Shown piece after piece: positions 36,735 to 48,442 of a stretch of DNA of 64,000 nucleotides. The stretch spans positions 18,074,740-18,138,739 of the forward strand of contig NC_077245.1 in the NCBI RefSeq assembly GCF_947179165.1, in the 5' to 3' direction. Under the pieces are notes generated by a model. The model searched no databases. It had not been told where the DNA came from and saw only the letters and a list, made by a program, of their open reading frames with translations. Every line of letters begins with the position of its first letter. Position 1 is the first letter of the stretch. This DNA is from Solanum dulcamara (Eukaryota > Streptophyta > Magnoliopsida > Solanales > Solanaceae). Position numbers and translations under genes: made by a program.

Positions 36735-39276
36735 ATTTTTTAATTGAGAAAGAACAATGCATATTATTTTTATTAAATAAATGCTTAGATTTTAATTAAT
36801 TTCTCCTTTTTTCTGTTTTAATTCTGGGGGGGGGGGGGGGGGGGGAGTGTTTGGGGGTCAGAGGGAATAAAATGAGAGAAATTTCTTCATGAGTGTATGC
36901 AAAGTACTTTTGAATATTTGATTGGGACTCTTTTGTTTGTGAGATAAATTAATACATATACATATATATTATATATGTATTCTAGAGAATAAAATTATTG
37001 ATGCTCTTTTAATTCTTTTCCCTTTATATCTAGATTACTGTCTTTTGTACCTTCCTTGATATGCTTATATTCCAAATTTCATAGAGATGTAAATTGCAAA
37101 AAGGAAAAAAATAAAAGTTTCTTTATTAACCACTGGGTCAGCATTTATTTAGCATATGAAAGAAATTTTTATGGGTCGTAAATCGAGTCAAATAGTGGGG
37201 TTTTGGTTAAAATGAGTTAGATTTATCAGTGTTTCCTATTTTTTAGCTTAAAATGAAGTGTCGAGGTATAAAAAATGGTTGAATATATTATTTTTCGACT
37301 TAAATGACTTTTTAAAGTGAAATAACAAAAAATACGTAATTTTAATTGATACACGAATAGTTTAGTGATCATTTAAACAACGAAAAGGGGTTAAAATTAT
37401 CTTTGAATTATGAAATTGAATAAAAATATCATCATTAATAATTTGATCTAAAAATGTCTTGACGTCAATAATTTTGGTCCAAAAATGCTCCTAGCGCTAA
37501 TTGTTTGGTAAAAAAGGCCCTATTATTACTTAATGAGTCAAAAATGTCATTTTCCTCATAAGTATATTATTTCTTTTCTTTTTACACATTTTATTCATAA
37601 TAAAAATATTACTTTAAAGAACCCTATTCTTGTTTCTTTTCTTTTAAAATCACTTTAACTAATAAATAAATAGGAAATAATCTTTTTTTCTTCTTAATCT
37701 CATTTTATCAACTAATATAGAGTACCTACATATAACTTTTAACTGATAACATATGTCATATAAGATCATAGTAACCCCCATTATTAATTTTATTTCGATA
37801 ACAATAAAAAAATCTAATAAAATATTTGTATTTCTTAATCTTTCTCGAATAGAAGTAGAATAAATATTTGCTGATAATTAAAAAAATTATTATTAGAAAA
37901 AAATGTGTTTAAAAAGAAATGAAATAATATATGTATTTGGAAAAAGGACATTTTTGGCTAATTAAGTAGCAATTGAGACATTTCTGCACCAAACTATTAA
38001 TTACAGAGGTATAATTAGATCAAACTATTAACTAAAGATATTTTTATTCGATTTCACATAATTTAATGTCATTTTTTTTTATCATTTTCCATTTAAATAA
38101 TGAACTCCATATTAAAAGCTTCTATACAAAGGAGTCTTCAACACTTGAAACGTAGGTAATGTTTAACATATAAAAAACAAGGCAAAGGAAGAAAATGAGA
38201 GATATATTATTAAGTTGAATTACCAGTATTTTGGGAAATAGATATCACTAAGAGGATATATGGAGATTGATGAGTTCTTTTAAAGATTTTAATATTTTAT
38301 ATATTTTTTAAACATGAAATGTGTTGGTTCATAATCTAGCAAAATTCACTATTTTCCTAATGCATAGAATTTCTTGGAATTCAACTTTTCCAAATTGAAT
38401 TGTAAATGATGTATTAATATCATTTGAACATTTGAAATAGATTATGAAATAACATAATGAAGTTGTTTACAAGAAAAAAATAATTAAGAGTTGTTTAAAT
38501 ACATAAAAATCCTAACAAATTTGAGTAATATATAATATATCCGGCTTTGTTGCAGTGTCGGCTCAATCGTGTTTAAAAAAAAAAAAAAGCATGTGCCTTA
38601 GGCCCCCAAATTTGAGGGGCCCATTTTTTACAAAAATAGGTTACAATTTTTTTAAAAGAAAAGTGTGAGTGTTTTTTGTAGAAAAAGTAAACTTTACATA
38701 TAAAATGAAAGAATAATTAGAAGAAGTTTTGCATATTTGGAGTATTATGTCTTATGACAGATATTTTAGATTAAATTTATTATCAATTGAAAAAATATAT
38801 TATAAGAAATTAATTATAAAAAATTATTAACAATTTTTTAAGTTTAAGGTTTCTATTTGATTGACTTTGGCAACTAATGTGTTTGGGCGTTACTGTATGA
38901 TACATCAAGCATCCTATCAAGCTTATGTAGCTTCGTTCTTATACTCATTTGGCATCATCATTCTTTATTGGCTTATCCTTTTGATTCATAGATGTTCTTA
39001 TACTTTTCCAATCGTCAAGTTTAATTATTATTATTTTTAAAAAAAAATTGCATACTTCTTCTAATAAATGAATTTTGATCTTGAATTTGTTTAATCTCCA
39101 TTCCAAAAAAACAAAGCCATCTATCAAAGATCCATCATTGCTCTTTTAAACTCATCTATGAGCACAACATTACTTCTTGTCACTAAAAGAGCATTAACAT
39201 ACAAACTAATTATAACAATGTCAGAGTTAGTATGCTTTATGTAAAGAATTTTCACTTAAGCTTTTTTGAAAAGTAA
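36735..39276. other. AT-rich intergenic DNA with a G-run and an inverted repeat
   Basis: No gene is seen. A run of about 20 G lies at 36827-36846, an inverted-repeat element at 37401-38070, and an A-run near 38575 next to AGGCCCCCAAATTTGAGGGGCC, a short palindrome (about 38602-38624). Confidence 0.6.
37401..38070. repeat. Inverted-repeat element (foldback or MITE-like), 0.67 kb
   Basis: The left arm (37405-37560: GAATTATGAAATTGAATAAA, then AATAATTTGATCTAAAAATG) is the imperfect reverse complement of the right arm (37940-38066: CTATTAACTAAAGATATTTTT, with key words TTTTATTCGATTTCACATAA). Both arms carry an AAAAATGTC-type word. No coding capacity and no clear target duplication. Confidence 0.65.
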
Positions 39277-39281
39277 TGTAT

Positions 39282-39559
39282 TGTTAATTCCAGTGAAACA
39301 GATCAATGAACACAGAAGAACCAATGAGGAAATCAATGATGAACTCCTTCCATTACTACAGAAACTCGAGCGCCAAATACAATGATAAAAGAGAATTTAT
39401 AACTGATTTTCTATCTCTAACTCTATCACTAACATATCTATTTATAGTGAATTGGCTAACAAACTTTCTAACAATCCTTAACAAACTTACGCTGCTAACT
39501 TAACAATATACTAACTAACTAGCTGATCCAGCTGTACATTTTAACTAATCTTCTCAACA
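39282..39559 (-). repeat. 3' LTR of the copia element (278 bp)
   Basis: TGTTAATTCC...CTTCTCAACA. It is full length. A TATTTATAG word near 39437 could be a promoter box but on the plus strand, so its meaning is unclear. Confidence 0.85.
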
Positions 39560-39575
39560 TCCTCCCTCAAGCTAG

Positions 39576-42500
39576 GTGTATGAAAAATATTTTTCATTTC
39601 TAGCTTGGTGAGTAGATATCCGTGTTGTACACTAGTAAATCCCTTTGTTAACAAGTCAGCAGGCTATTCTGTTGTATTCAAATACACAGGCTTAATTATT
39701 TAAAGTTGAATCTTTTTTCTGATAAAATGGTAATCAATGTCTATCTGTTTAGTTCTATCATGATATACTGGGTTGGCAGCAATTTAAATTGGTGATTTTC
39801 TATCACTATGTATGTTCACAGGCAACTTTACCTGCACTCCTATTTCCTTAAACAGACCAACCAACCATACTATCTCTACAATTGTTGAGGCCAAGCTCTT
39901 GTAGTCTGCCTCAACTGAACTCCTTGATATAGTATCCTGCTTTTTAGACTTTCATGAGATCAGTGATTTTCCATATGTAACCATATAATCAGTTATGGAA
40001 TTTCTATTATTTGGATATGATGTCCAGTCTGCATCACAATATGCAGTCAGCTCATTTACACTATCAACTGCCATAAGTATCCCAAGTCCTGGTGATTGTT
40101 TAACATATCTAACCACCTTTATTCCTCCATCCATATGAGCAGTCTTTGGGCTGTGCATAAATTAGCTTAATAACTGAACTGCAAATGCGATATCTGGCCT
40201 TGTAATTGTTAAATAAAGTAATCTTCTTACTAACCTTTGATACTTACTAGGATCCTCCAGCAACATGTCCTTTTCATCAGTAGGTGAAATGTGTAAGTCA
40301 AACTCTGCAGTTATGAGTTTCTGGTTAGCTCTAACCATTTTTGAGCTTGATAATCCCATGTCTAAAATCAGTTCAAGACAGTTTCCTCTGACGCATCAAA
40401 ATTTAGTGCTTTTTTTGACAAACTCAATCCCTAGAAAGTATCTCAATTCTCCTAAGTCTTTGATCTTGAAATTGTCCCGAAGGATTTCCTTTGTATTCTG
40501 GATCAGCTTGTGATCTTTTCCTTTGATTAGTAAATCATCCACATAGACTAGAACCATCATCAAACTGTCTCCTTGATGTTTGGTGAACTAGGAGTAGTCA
40601 TAATGACTCTGTTGAAATTCAGATTCAATCAAAATTGTTGTTAACTTGATGTTTCACTGTATGCTGGCTTGTTTAAGTCCATAAGGTGATTTAGTGAGCC
40701 TGCACACTGTCCCTTACTTACCTTTATGGAAAAACCCCAAAGGTAATTCTATGTACACTTCTTCATTCAGATCACCTTGAAGAAAAGCATTGAACACATC
40801 CATTTAATGGATTCCCAGTAATGTGTAGCAGCTAATGCTATGACAGTTCAGGCAGTTCCCATCTTTACAACAGGAGAAAAGGTTTCCTGCTAGTCTAGGC
40901 CTTCCTTTTGGTTATAACCCTAGGCCACTAACCTAGCCTTTAACCTATCAACCTCTACATTTGCCTTATACTATATTTTATACACCCATTTACATCCTAT
41001 AGGCCTCTTGTCCTTAGGTAATTGAGTGAGCCTCCATGTATGATTGTCCTTCAGTGCTAGTATCTCATTCTTCATAGCTTCTATTCATCTAGGATCTTGG
41101 ATGGCCTCCTAATATAAAGTAGGTTCCCTTTCATGAGAAAACTTAGCTACAAAACTCATATAGGAAGGTGTGATGCTTTGATAGTCCACTATATCTCTAA
41201 TAGAATATAGGAAATCTCCAGCTGTCTTCTTGTGTGTTAGTATGTAGTATGTATGCCAAATAGGAGGCTTAGTTACTCTATTGGACTTTCTGGTAGTTGC
41301 TGGTGAAATCTGACCTTAAAAAGGACCCTAATAAGGAATGCAAAGCATTGATGATCCTTGGTCCTGTGAAATCATATCTCCTACAATGTCCACTGAGTAA
41401 CTTTAGAATCCACATTAGCATCAGGCATGGAAGAAGTCTCTTCTACATGTCCATTAAGTGCTTCAAGGTTGACTACACATGGTGTATGTTCACAATCTTC
41501 TACATGTTAATATGACATAAGAAATTTTGGATCATTGGCTTCACAAAGATCTTGGTCCTGAAAGGGAAACTCATTCTCATGAAAAAGGACATCTATGCTC
41601 ACAAAAATGACTCTGGACTCAATCTCCAGCAATTTATATGCTTCCTAATTGACAACATATTCAAGAAACACTATTCTCCTAGCCTTTGGTGCAAACTTAT
41701 CATCCCTTCTCAAGTTTGTGGAAAATGCAAGACAACCTATCACTTTGAGGTGTGTCAGAGAAGGTTGTTTGTTATACAGCTTTTCATATGGTGATTTATT
41801 TTCCAGAAGTGATAAAGGTATCCTATTTGATAATATAAGTTGCAGCTTCTATACACTCTCCCCAAAATCTATTTGGCAAATGTCCTTGAAATTTGATCGC
41901 CATTGCAATCTCTAGTAAATGTCTATGTTTCCTTTCCTCAATTCCATTTTGTTGTGGAGTATATGGACAGGATTTTTGATGAATAATACCATTCAATACA
42001 AATAGATCATGACAGCGCGAATTTAAGAATTTTCCTTCATATCAGACCTGAACACCTTAACACATTTTCCAAACTGAGTCTTTATCATTATCAAGAATTG
42101 TTTCAAAACTACAATTACATCAGACTTCAAAGCAATCAGAAAAGTCCATGTCCATCTAAATTTATCATCAACCAAAGTAAGAAATTACCTCATTCCATTG
42201 TGAGTAGGCACCTTATATGGACCCCAAATATCCATATGTACTAAATCGAAAACATTATCTACTGCAATACTACTAATAAGAAATGAAACTCTAGTTTGTC
42301 TAGCTTGTGGACAAATAATGCAATCTTTAATAGTGAAGCTATTACAAGAATTAAAAACACTTATTCTTCTAAGAACTTCCATGGGAACATGACTTGGTCT
42401 TTTATGCCAAAGTGCTGGATCTCCTTCTCCATTCTTAATTGCAGACATTGTCTTACTCTCTTCTATGGTGACTTTGGCCTCCAGTTCAGTGCATACAATC

Positions 42501-44047
42501 CATCTTCTGCATCACCAATTTCCTTGACCTTCCCAGACAAGAGGTCCTAAAATATACAGCAAGTAGAGAAAAAAGAAACATAACAATTCAATTCTTTTGT
42601 CAGTTTGTACATAGATAAAAAATTAAAACTTGAATTCTGGGGTACACAAGACACCACTGAGCATGTCACTATCATTCAGCTTAAAATCTACCATATGTGA
42701 CACTGCTACTGATTCTCCTATAGGTAAATGCACATTTCCTATATTGCCTAACATGTTCTTAACTTGTAAATAATTGGAATTGTGTATCATGTGGTCGGTA
42801 GCTCTTGTATTTATAATCCATTTCAAATAGGAAATAACATTACTTGTCATATTAGCACTGATAACCTTGTTGTTTGAATCCATAATGACATTATTCCCTT
42901 TAAGCACATTGAAGATTTGATTAAGTTGTTTTGGTGAGGTCTTGTTTAACAGGTGAAGTAATTGTTCCTGTGTAACTTGTTCATTGTACATCCTTTCTCT
43001 CACAACTGTGTGCCTTCCTTTCCATTTGATCCTGTATGTTCTGTGGTTGTGGATGAACCTGACTTCCATTACCTCCCATCACTGTATTCACTTTCTTCTT
43101 ACGTTTGAAATATCAGGATATCTAATTAACAAATAACAGTCTTTTTTCACATGTCCAGTAACATGACAATGATCACACTTTTTGAGGTTGTTGCAATCTA
43201 TTCTAGTACGTCCCTGCATATTGCAGTAATCACAAAACAAGGATTGGAAGTTCTTTCTTGGATATTGATTTGGCCTGTTGTTCCTTGCAGTATACATTGC
43301 TAAAGACTCCATCTTCTCCTGTACATTACCTGTCAATCCTTTTTGACTTTCATCTTGTATCACTAAGGCATAGGCTTGATTCACATTTGGCAAATTAGGC
43401 ATCATTAAGATTTGTCCTCTTGCTTGTGAGTAAGCATCATTCAACCCATCAAAAATTGTAACAAACGTGGTACTGCAACTGTTCTATATAATCCTTAGTT
43501 TTGTGATAGTCACAACTAGGTGGAGGTAAGATCAAATCATATTCATCCCACAAGTTCTTCAGTTTAGTCTAGTATGCAGAAACAGTTAATACTCCCTGTG
43601 TAAGAGTAAAATTACCTCTGTGTAATTGATAAATCCTAGATCCATTTATCTTATCAAAACGTTTTCGAAGATCTAGTCATACCTAATGTGCACTAGAGAA
43701 GTACAAAATTCCACTTAGTAGCTCCTTACTAACATTACAGGTAAGCCAGAAAATAACAATTGCATTGCATCTATCCCAGAAGAATCTTCTTCAATTTTTA
43801 TTCAAAATCACTGCGTAGGACCGAGCCATCAATAAATCCAAACTTATTTCGACTAAGCAATGCAATCTCCATAGATCGGCTCCACAGTTTATAAATCTCC
43901 ATTCTTGTCAATTGAATTCCAACGGAAAGTGCTCCTCATTTGCATTACTAAGGTAAAGCGAATGATTATGATTGATTGTTATTGAACTACTTCCATTGAG
44001 GACTTATCTGCCCTCTGTTCTCCTGCAACTCCTTCTTCGACTGCCAT
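39576..44047 (-). pseudogene. Copia gag-pol polyprotein, decayed
   Basis: Gag starts near 44047 (MAVEEGVAGEQRADKSS). Its zinc knuckle is at about 43190-43120 (CDHCHVTGHVKKDC), followed by the protease region (43069-42623; WIINTRATDHMIHN, where DSGA has become NTRA). Integrase covers about 42450-41800 (HKRPSHVPMEVLRR; DLVHMDIWGPYKV). RT lies at about 41150-40360 with an intact VYVDDLL near 40545. RNase H is at 40360-39800 (TAYCDADWTSYPN). Stops and frameshifts occur throughout. It would have been a copia polyprotein for particle formation, reverse transcription and integration. Confidence 0.82.
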
Positions 44048-44117
44048 AGTTATTCCAAAAGCTTGAGTGAAATCTCTCAATCTATCATGAAATCCTGTGA
44101 TAGATCCCTAGATTCGT

Positions 44118-44136
44118 CCTCCAAGCTCTAATAACA
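44118..44136 (-). other. Primer-binding-site remnant
   Basis: The minus strand reads TGTTATTAGAGCTTGGAGG next to the LTR. It resembles the TGGTATCAGAGCTTGG type of tRNA-Met site with a few changes. Confidence 0.6.
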
Positions 44137-44278
44137 TGTTAATTCTAGTGAAACAGATCAATGAATACAGATGAACACAAAAGAATCAATGATGAACTCC
44201 TTCCATTAAGCTGATAACTTAACAATCTACTAACTAACTAACTGATCTAGCTGTACATTTTAACTAATCTTCTCAACA
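44137..44278 (-). repeat. 5' LTR of the copia element, internally deleted
   Basis: The two outer parts of the LTR are kept, but about 136 bp between CTCCTTCCATTA and GCTGATAACTTAAC is missing compared with the partner. It carries scattered substitutions as well. Confidence 0.85.
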
Positions 44279-44283
44279 TATAT

Positions 44284-44642
44284 AACATTTAGCTTAAAAT
44301 AAAATTTTCAATTCAATAAAATCTAATGAAAATTCATTTAAATTGACTGGGTGAGTTTCTAGGTGAATATCAAAAATTGAGTGATTTTTTGAGTTATAAA
44401 ATAAAGTTGAGTGATATTTGAGTTATAAAATAAAGTTGAGTGACTTTTGAATTAAAAAAACAAAGTCGAGTGACTTTAATTCTAAGCGAACTATCCTAAA
44501 TTGAGTGACCACGATATCGTCGCCGAGGATAGCGTAGCGATATCATATCCCTAATAGAAGCACTCAAAAGGGTTGTTTCAAGTTAATATGGTCAATTAAA
44601 TAAAATGAAAGGAAGTACAAATCTTAAGGGAAAATTTACTAA
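44284..44642. other. Intergenic, no gene seen
   Basis: AT-rich, with three near-repeats of AAATAAAGTTGAGTGAC around 44395-44475. No coding sequence recognised. Confidence 0.5.
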
Positions 44643-44650
44643 TAGGTACC

Positions 44651-45306
44651 TAGGGCTGTATAGGGCAAACCGATAAACCGCACTAAATCGACAAACCGAA
44701 CCAAACCGGAAAAAAAAACCCGACTAGTGGTTTGGTTTGACTTGATTTGGTGTTTGAAAAAAAAACCCGACCATTATAGGGTTGGTTAGGTTTTAACTAA
44801 AAAAAGTCAAACCGAACCCAAACCAATCCGATTATAGATATACTACTTTTAAATTATGTTATACATAAAAATATTTATTAAAATGTAATTTATAAATATT
44901 TTTTAAAAAAATTTCATAATTTTTTTTATTTCTTACATTTAGATTTGGACTTGAGAAGCTCATCTAAATAATATACAAAAAAAACTCATCTTATAAAGTT
45001 ATATTATAAAGTTAAAACTTGAAACAGTGTTCTGCCTCCATCTTATATGTTGATATTTTGTACTAGAACTCTTTTTAACAAGCACTGTTCTGTGTTTTTT
45101 ATTAGATACTATAAAAAATCCGAGAAACTCGAAAAAACCCAAAAAACCCAAAAGACCCAAGAAAACCCGAAAAATCCGAGAAAAACTGATATCAAAAAAC
45201 CCGACTTTTATTGGTTTGGTTTGATTTATAGATTTAATAACCCGACACAAATGATTTGGTTTGATTTGTAAAAAATCCGAACCAACCCGGTCCATGTACA
45301 CCCCTA
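44651..45306. mobile_element. Non-autonomous hAT element (656 bp)
   Basis: A perfect 8-bp duplication TAGGTACC flanks it (44643-44650 and 45307-45314). Ends are TAGGGCTGTATAGGG and, in reverse complement, TAGGGGTGTACATGG (12 of 15 match). Subterminal zones are rich in AACCGA/CCAAACC words on both sides, as in plant hAT elements. It encodes no transposase, so it would depend on one supplied in trans. Confidence 0.9.
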
Positions 45307-45314
45307 TAGGTACC

Positions 45315-45856
45315 ATTAGGCCAAATTTAGGGAGAAATGGTTTTCTAGTCCGTTACAAAATTCTTAACTTTACGTTTTTTTTTTTTGAGAGATCCTAATT
45401 TTTACACACAAGAATCAAGATATTGTCATTTTTAGACATAAGAGATCTGACCAAGTCATCTCTATTCAAATTGCAAGAGGCCAACAAATCTCATTTCCTA
45501 CCAAAAATTTAATTCACAAAATATCCGGCACAAGTATAAATTTTGTATATTTAAGTATAATATATATATATAGGTATCTATATATAGGCAAATGAAGGGT
45601 AAAAACGCTTCCACTATGAACAATTAAAAATAATTTAGAACAGTAGTTTTCATGTATTCCGCAAATAAGGAGTGAAGGAGCATTACTAGAAACAACATTT
45701 CCAAATAGAGGAAGCATGGGAGTGATGTTGTTCTGCACATTAAATCACCACTCAACTCTCCTCATCATCTATAATTAGATTTAACGGGTTGAAGAATGAT
45801 ATCATTTGAATTATTATACATAAAATAAAGGATGAGAATGAAAAACAAGAATACAG
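45315..45856. other. 3' flank of the mTERF gene, no gene seen
   Basis: AT-rich, with a T-run at 45376-45388 and short TATA-rich stretches. It should contain the 3' UTR of the minus-strand mTERF gene. Confidence 0.5.
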
Positions 45857-46435
45857 CTAGAACCGAGCCCAACAGCGGGTGCATTTAGCCACACAATCAC
45901 CTTTGCAATCGACGTTGTAGCCTAAAACTTTTGGGTTTCGAAGAAGCAAATTTCTCAGAGTTTTACCTTCAATTCCCCATTGCTTTGCCAAAATTTCGAC
46001 ATTGTTTTTCATTTCATCTTTAAGGTTACATCCAAGAACTTCTGGGAATTTCTTGACAAGTTTAGTGAGATCATCATCAGTAAGGCTTAAACTCCTAAGA
46101 TAATCCAGTATCTCATTCACAACTTCTAGTCGTGGAACCTCTTTCTTTCGTTCTTCATACCAGTAAGGCGAATGTATGTGGCCAAATGCTTTTCCTAATA
46201 TTTTGTCTTCTTCCTCTGGGCTAAATTTTAATGCAGAAAGAGCTTGTCTGCTATCGTTCCATGTTTTCTTCTCTTCTTCGGTTAATGCTATATCGTCAGT
46301 AGCTGTTGAATGCAACGTCCATTTCTTGGATGGATAATTGGATGTCCAAGATCCCCTAGTGACATTAGATGTAATGCTATTCCAGCAATTTACATAACCT
46401 ACTAGACTGTTTGCTGCTGTTGAACCGGAATCACA
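45857..46435 (-). CDS. mTERF-family protein, 3' exon (partial gene)
   Basis: The minus-strand exon begins after a pyrimidine tract and the acceptor CAACAG at 46436-46441 and ends with the stop at 45857. It encodes about 190 residues. Two mTERF motifs are visible, LTKLVKKFPEVLGCN and LRNLLLRNPKVLGYN (the L-x-x-x-x-P-x-x-L pattern), then a Cys-rich tail CKGDCVAKCTRCW. An acidic, Glu-rich stretch precedes them. mTERF proteins are helical-repeat nucleic-acid-binding proteins that act in mitochondria or chloroplasts on organelle gene expression. The 5' exons with the targeting peptide are not identified; they should lie to the right, beyond two copia insertions. The frame is clean over the whole exon, so the gene may be alive. 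Which mTERF subgroup it belongs to is not certain. Confidence 0.8.
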   Translation of the reverse strand, partial: CDSGSTAANSLVGYVNCWNSITSNVTRGSWTSNYPSKKWTLHSTATDDIALTEEEKKTWNDSRQALSALKFSPEEEDKILGKAFGHIHSPYWYEERKKEVPRLEVVNEILDYLRSLSLTDDDLTKLVKKFPEVLGCNLKDEMKNNVEILAKQWGIEGKTLRNLLLRNPKVLGYNVDCKGDCVAKCTRCWARF

Positions 46436-46464
46436 CTGTTGAGCAAGAAAAAGAAATTATGAGC

Positions 46465-46739
46465 TATTATCAACCAAGTAAAATGGTTGTCCACTTTACA
46501 ATGGTGGATAGTCCATTTACTTTTTAAGTGGGTAAATTGTCCACTAATATTTTCCTCCACTTGTAAATATGGCTATAAATATAGCCTTAAACTTCAATGT
46601 AAAAACACACAAAACACATAAAAGAAGAAAATTACTATTACTCTCTCTATATTACTACTCTCTCTATTAATACTTTCTATATACATATTCTCTTGTTCTT
46701 CTTCCTTTATAAAATTGTCAAGTTAATTAATTTATAACA
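46465..46739 (+). repeat. 5' LTR of the young copia element
   Basis: TATTATCAACC...TTTATAACA, with a TATAAATAT box at about 46570. The ends are TA...CA, not the usual TG...CA. It differs from the 3' LTR by T/C, A/G and A/G changes only. Confidence 0.9.
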
Positions 46740-46758
46740 CGTTATCAGCACGAAGCTC
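46740..46758 (+). other. Primer-binding-site region
   Basis: CGTTATCAGCACGAAGCTC follows the LTR directly. It is the position and TTATCAGCACGA word I associate with this copia family; the tRNA it pairs with is not certain. Confidence 0.55.
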
Positions 46759-46852
46759 TAATTTTTCAAAAAATTAACTTCTATATCAGGTATATCTACT
46801 AAAGAAATTTAATTTTTAAGTTGTCTTTGTTACTTTCAAATTAATTTTCATC

Positions 46853-47905
46853 ATGTCAAACTTGTCAAAATTGAAATTTGTGGCACTTGATATTTCTGGC
46901 AAGAATTATTTATCATGCGTACTTGATGCTGAAATCCACCTTACCGCTAAGGGTCTTGGTGATGCTATAATTGAAGAAAATGCAGCATCAAGTCTTGATA
47001 AAGCAAAGGCTATGATTTTCCTTCGTCATCATCTAGATGAAAGCCTGAAAATGAAATACTTGACAGTGAAAGATCCACTTGAATTGTGGAAAGACTTAAA
47101 AGGGAGGTATGACCACCTCAGGACAACGGTATTGCCAAGGGCTCGTTATGAGTGGATGCATTTACGATTTCAAGATTTTAAAACCGTAATTGAGTATAAT
47201 TCTGCTGTATTTAGAATAACTTCTCAATTAAAATTATGTGGGGAAATTATAAATGATGAGGACATGTTGTAAAAGACACTAACTACTTTTCATGCCTCTA
47301 ATATAATATTACAGCAGCAATACCGTGAAAAGGATTTTAAAAAATACTCTGAATTGATATCATGCCTTCTGGTGGCTGAGCAACATAATGCCCTTTTAAT
47401 GAAAAATCATGAAGCCCGTCCCACTGGAACTGCTCCGTTACCGGAGGTAAATATGGTAAAAGCACATGGTCAGTCTGAAAGAAGACAAAATAAAAATTAT
47501 GACCACAATAATGTGCGTTGACGTGGCAATGACAGAAGACGATTTAATAATCGTCGAGGTGGTGGTCAACATAAAAGGGAGAACAATATCAGTTCTCAAA
47601 ATGGCCCTTCAAGAAGTAAATGTCATCGTTGTGGTATGAAAGGCCACTGAAAAAATGAATGTCGGACGCCTGAGCATTTTGTAAGACTTTATCAAAATTC
47701 TTTCAAAAGAAAGGCAAATAGAGGGGGTGCCTCTTCTTCTAATGCTCAGATAGAGTCACACTTGACGTTCGAAAATAATGTTGAGGCAAGGCCTTTGATT
47801 AATGATAATATTGAAGCAAATCTGGCTTTAAGGGATGATGATTTTAATGACCTCAATGATATTACTCATTTGGAGGTTGAAGATTTTTTTAAGGATCTTA
47901 ATTGA
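46853..47905 (+). pseudogene. Copia gag with premature stops
   Basis: The ATG at 46853 opens MSNLSKLKFVALDISGKNYL, the typical start of this gag family, and the UBN2-type body follows (LELWKDLKGRYDHL). A TAA at about 47270 ends the first frame. The same frame continues past it to a zinc knuckle CHRCGMKGH (about 47620-47650) and an acidic tail ending at 47905. Further stops are TGA at 47519 and TGA at 47648, the latter replacing a Trp in the knuckle. The product would bind RNA and build particles; only a truncated 139-residue protein is possible. Confidence 0.85.
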
Positions 47906-48440
47906 TGCTTAATTTCATGTTTTACAATATGTTGTCAGTTTTATGTACTTTGAATTATCGTGTTTTTACGTTTATGTATTTGGAAAAAAAAAAATAATAA
48001 AAAAAAAATAAAAAAATCAGGGCCACATTTTTATGATAATTGTATATTGTTTATTACACTATGCTATTTTACAATGTTGTAATTAATTACTATTAGTGTG
48101 CTATTATTTAATCTTAATATCATGTTGTTACTAAAAAGAAATATTCGCCTTATTTAATGTCATTATACTAATTGTTTATTCTTGTTGATATTTTAGACAT
48201 TAATAATTTATAATGATTGTATTATTTTTGTCAATAAATAAATTATCTATACATGATGAATAATATTATATTAATGTTTTATAATATTTTATATTTGTTT
48301 TTAATACTTACGTATAATATTTATTTAAGGCCAATAAGTATATAATTTGATAAACTAAATTATTGTAACATTCATTATAATTGAATCATATAATTTTTTA
48401 AATTCTAAATAACCATAATTTAACTTTTTAAAAAAGGGAC
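47906..48440. other. AT-rich spacer between gag and pol
   Basis: About 535 bp of AT-rich sequence with A-runs (47976-48010) and no open frame. In copia elements gag and pol are normally continuous, so this may be an insertion or a relic of a deleted segment. I found no clear target duplication. Confidence 0.6.
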
Positions 48441-48442
48441 TT

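Larger units (their letters stand above)
39282..44278 (-). mobile_element. Ty1/copia retrotransposon, decayed
   Basis: LTRs at 39282-39559 (278 bp) and 44137-44278 (142 bp, internally deleted) share TGTTAATTC... starts and ...CTTCTCAACA ends. A purine-rich tract lies just inside the left LTR (39560-39575) and a primer-site remnant next to the right one, so the element reads on the minus strand. Flanks are TGTAT and TATAT, a 5-bp duplication with one mismatch. Gag, integrase, RT and RNase H remnants are in the expected order. Confidence 0.88.

Noticed and set aside
38590..38630. AGGCCCCCAAATTTGAGGGGCC palindrome as a rho-independent-type terminator
   Set aside because: Such terminators do not apply to plant nuclear genes, and no gene ends nearby. 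It is probably part of a decayed repeat.
45047..45316. Frames of 74 and 105 residues on opposite strands
   Set aside because: They arise from AACCCGA/AAACCC-rich subterminal repeats of the hAT-type element at 44651-45306.
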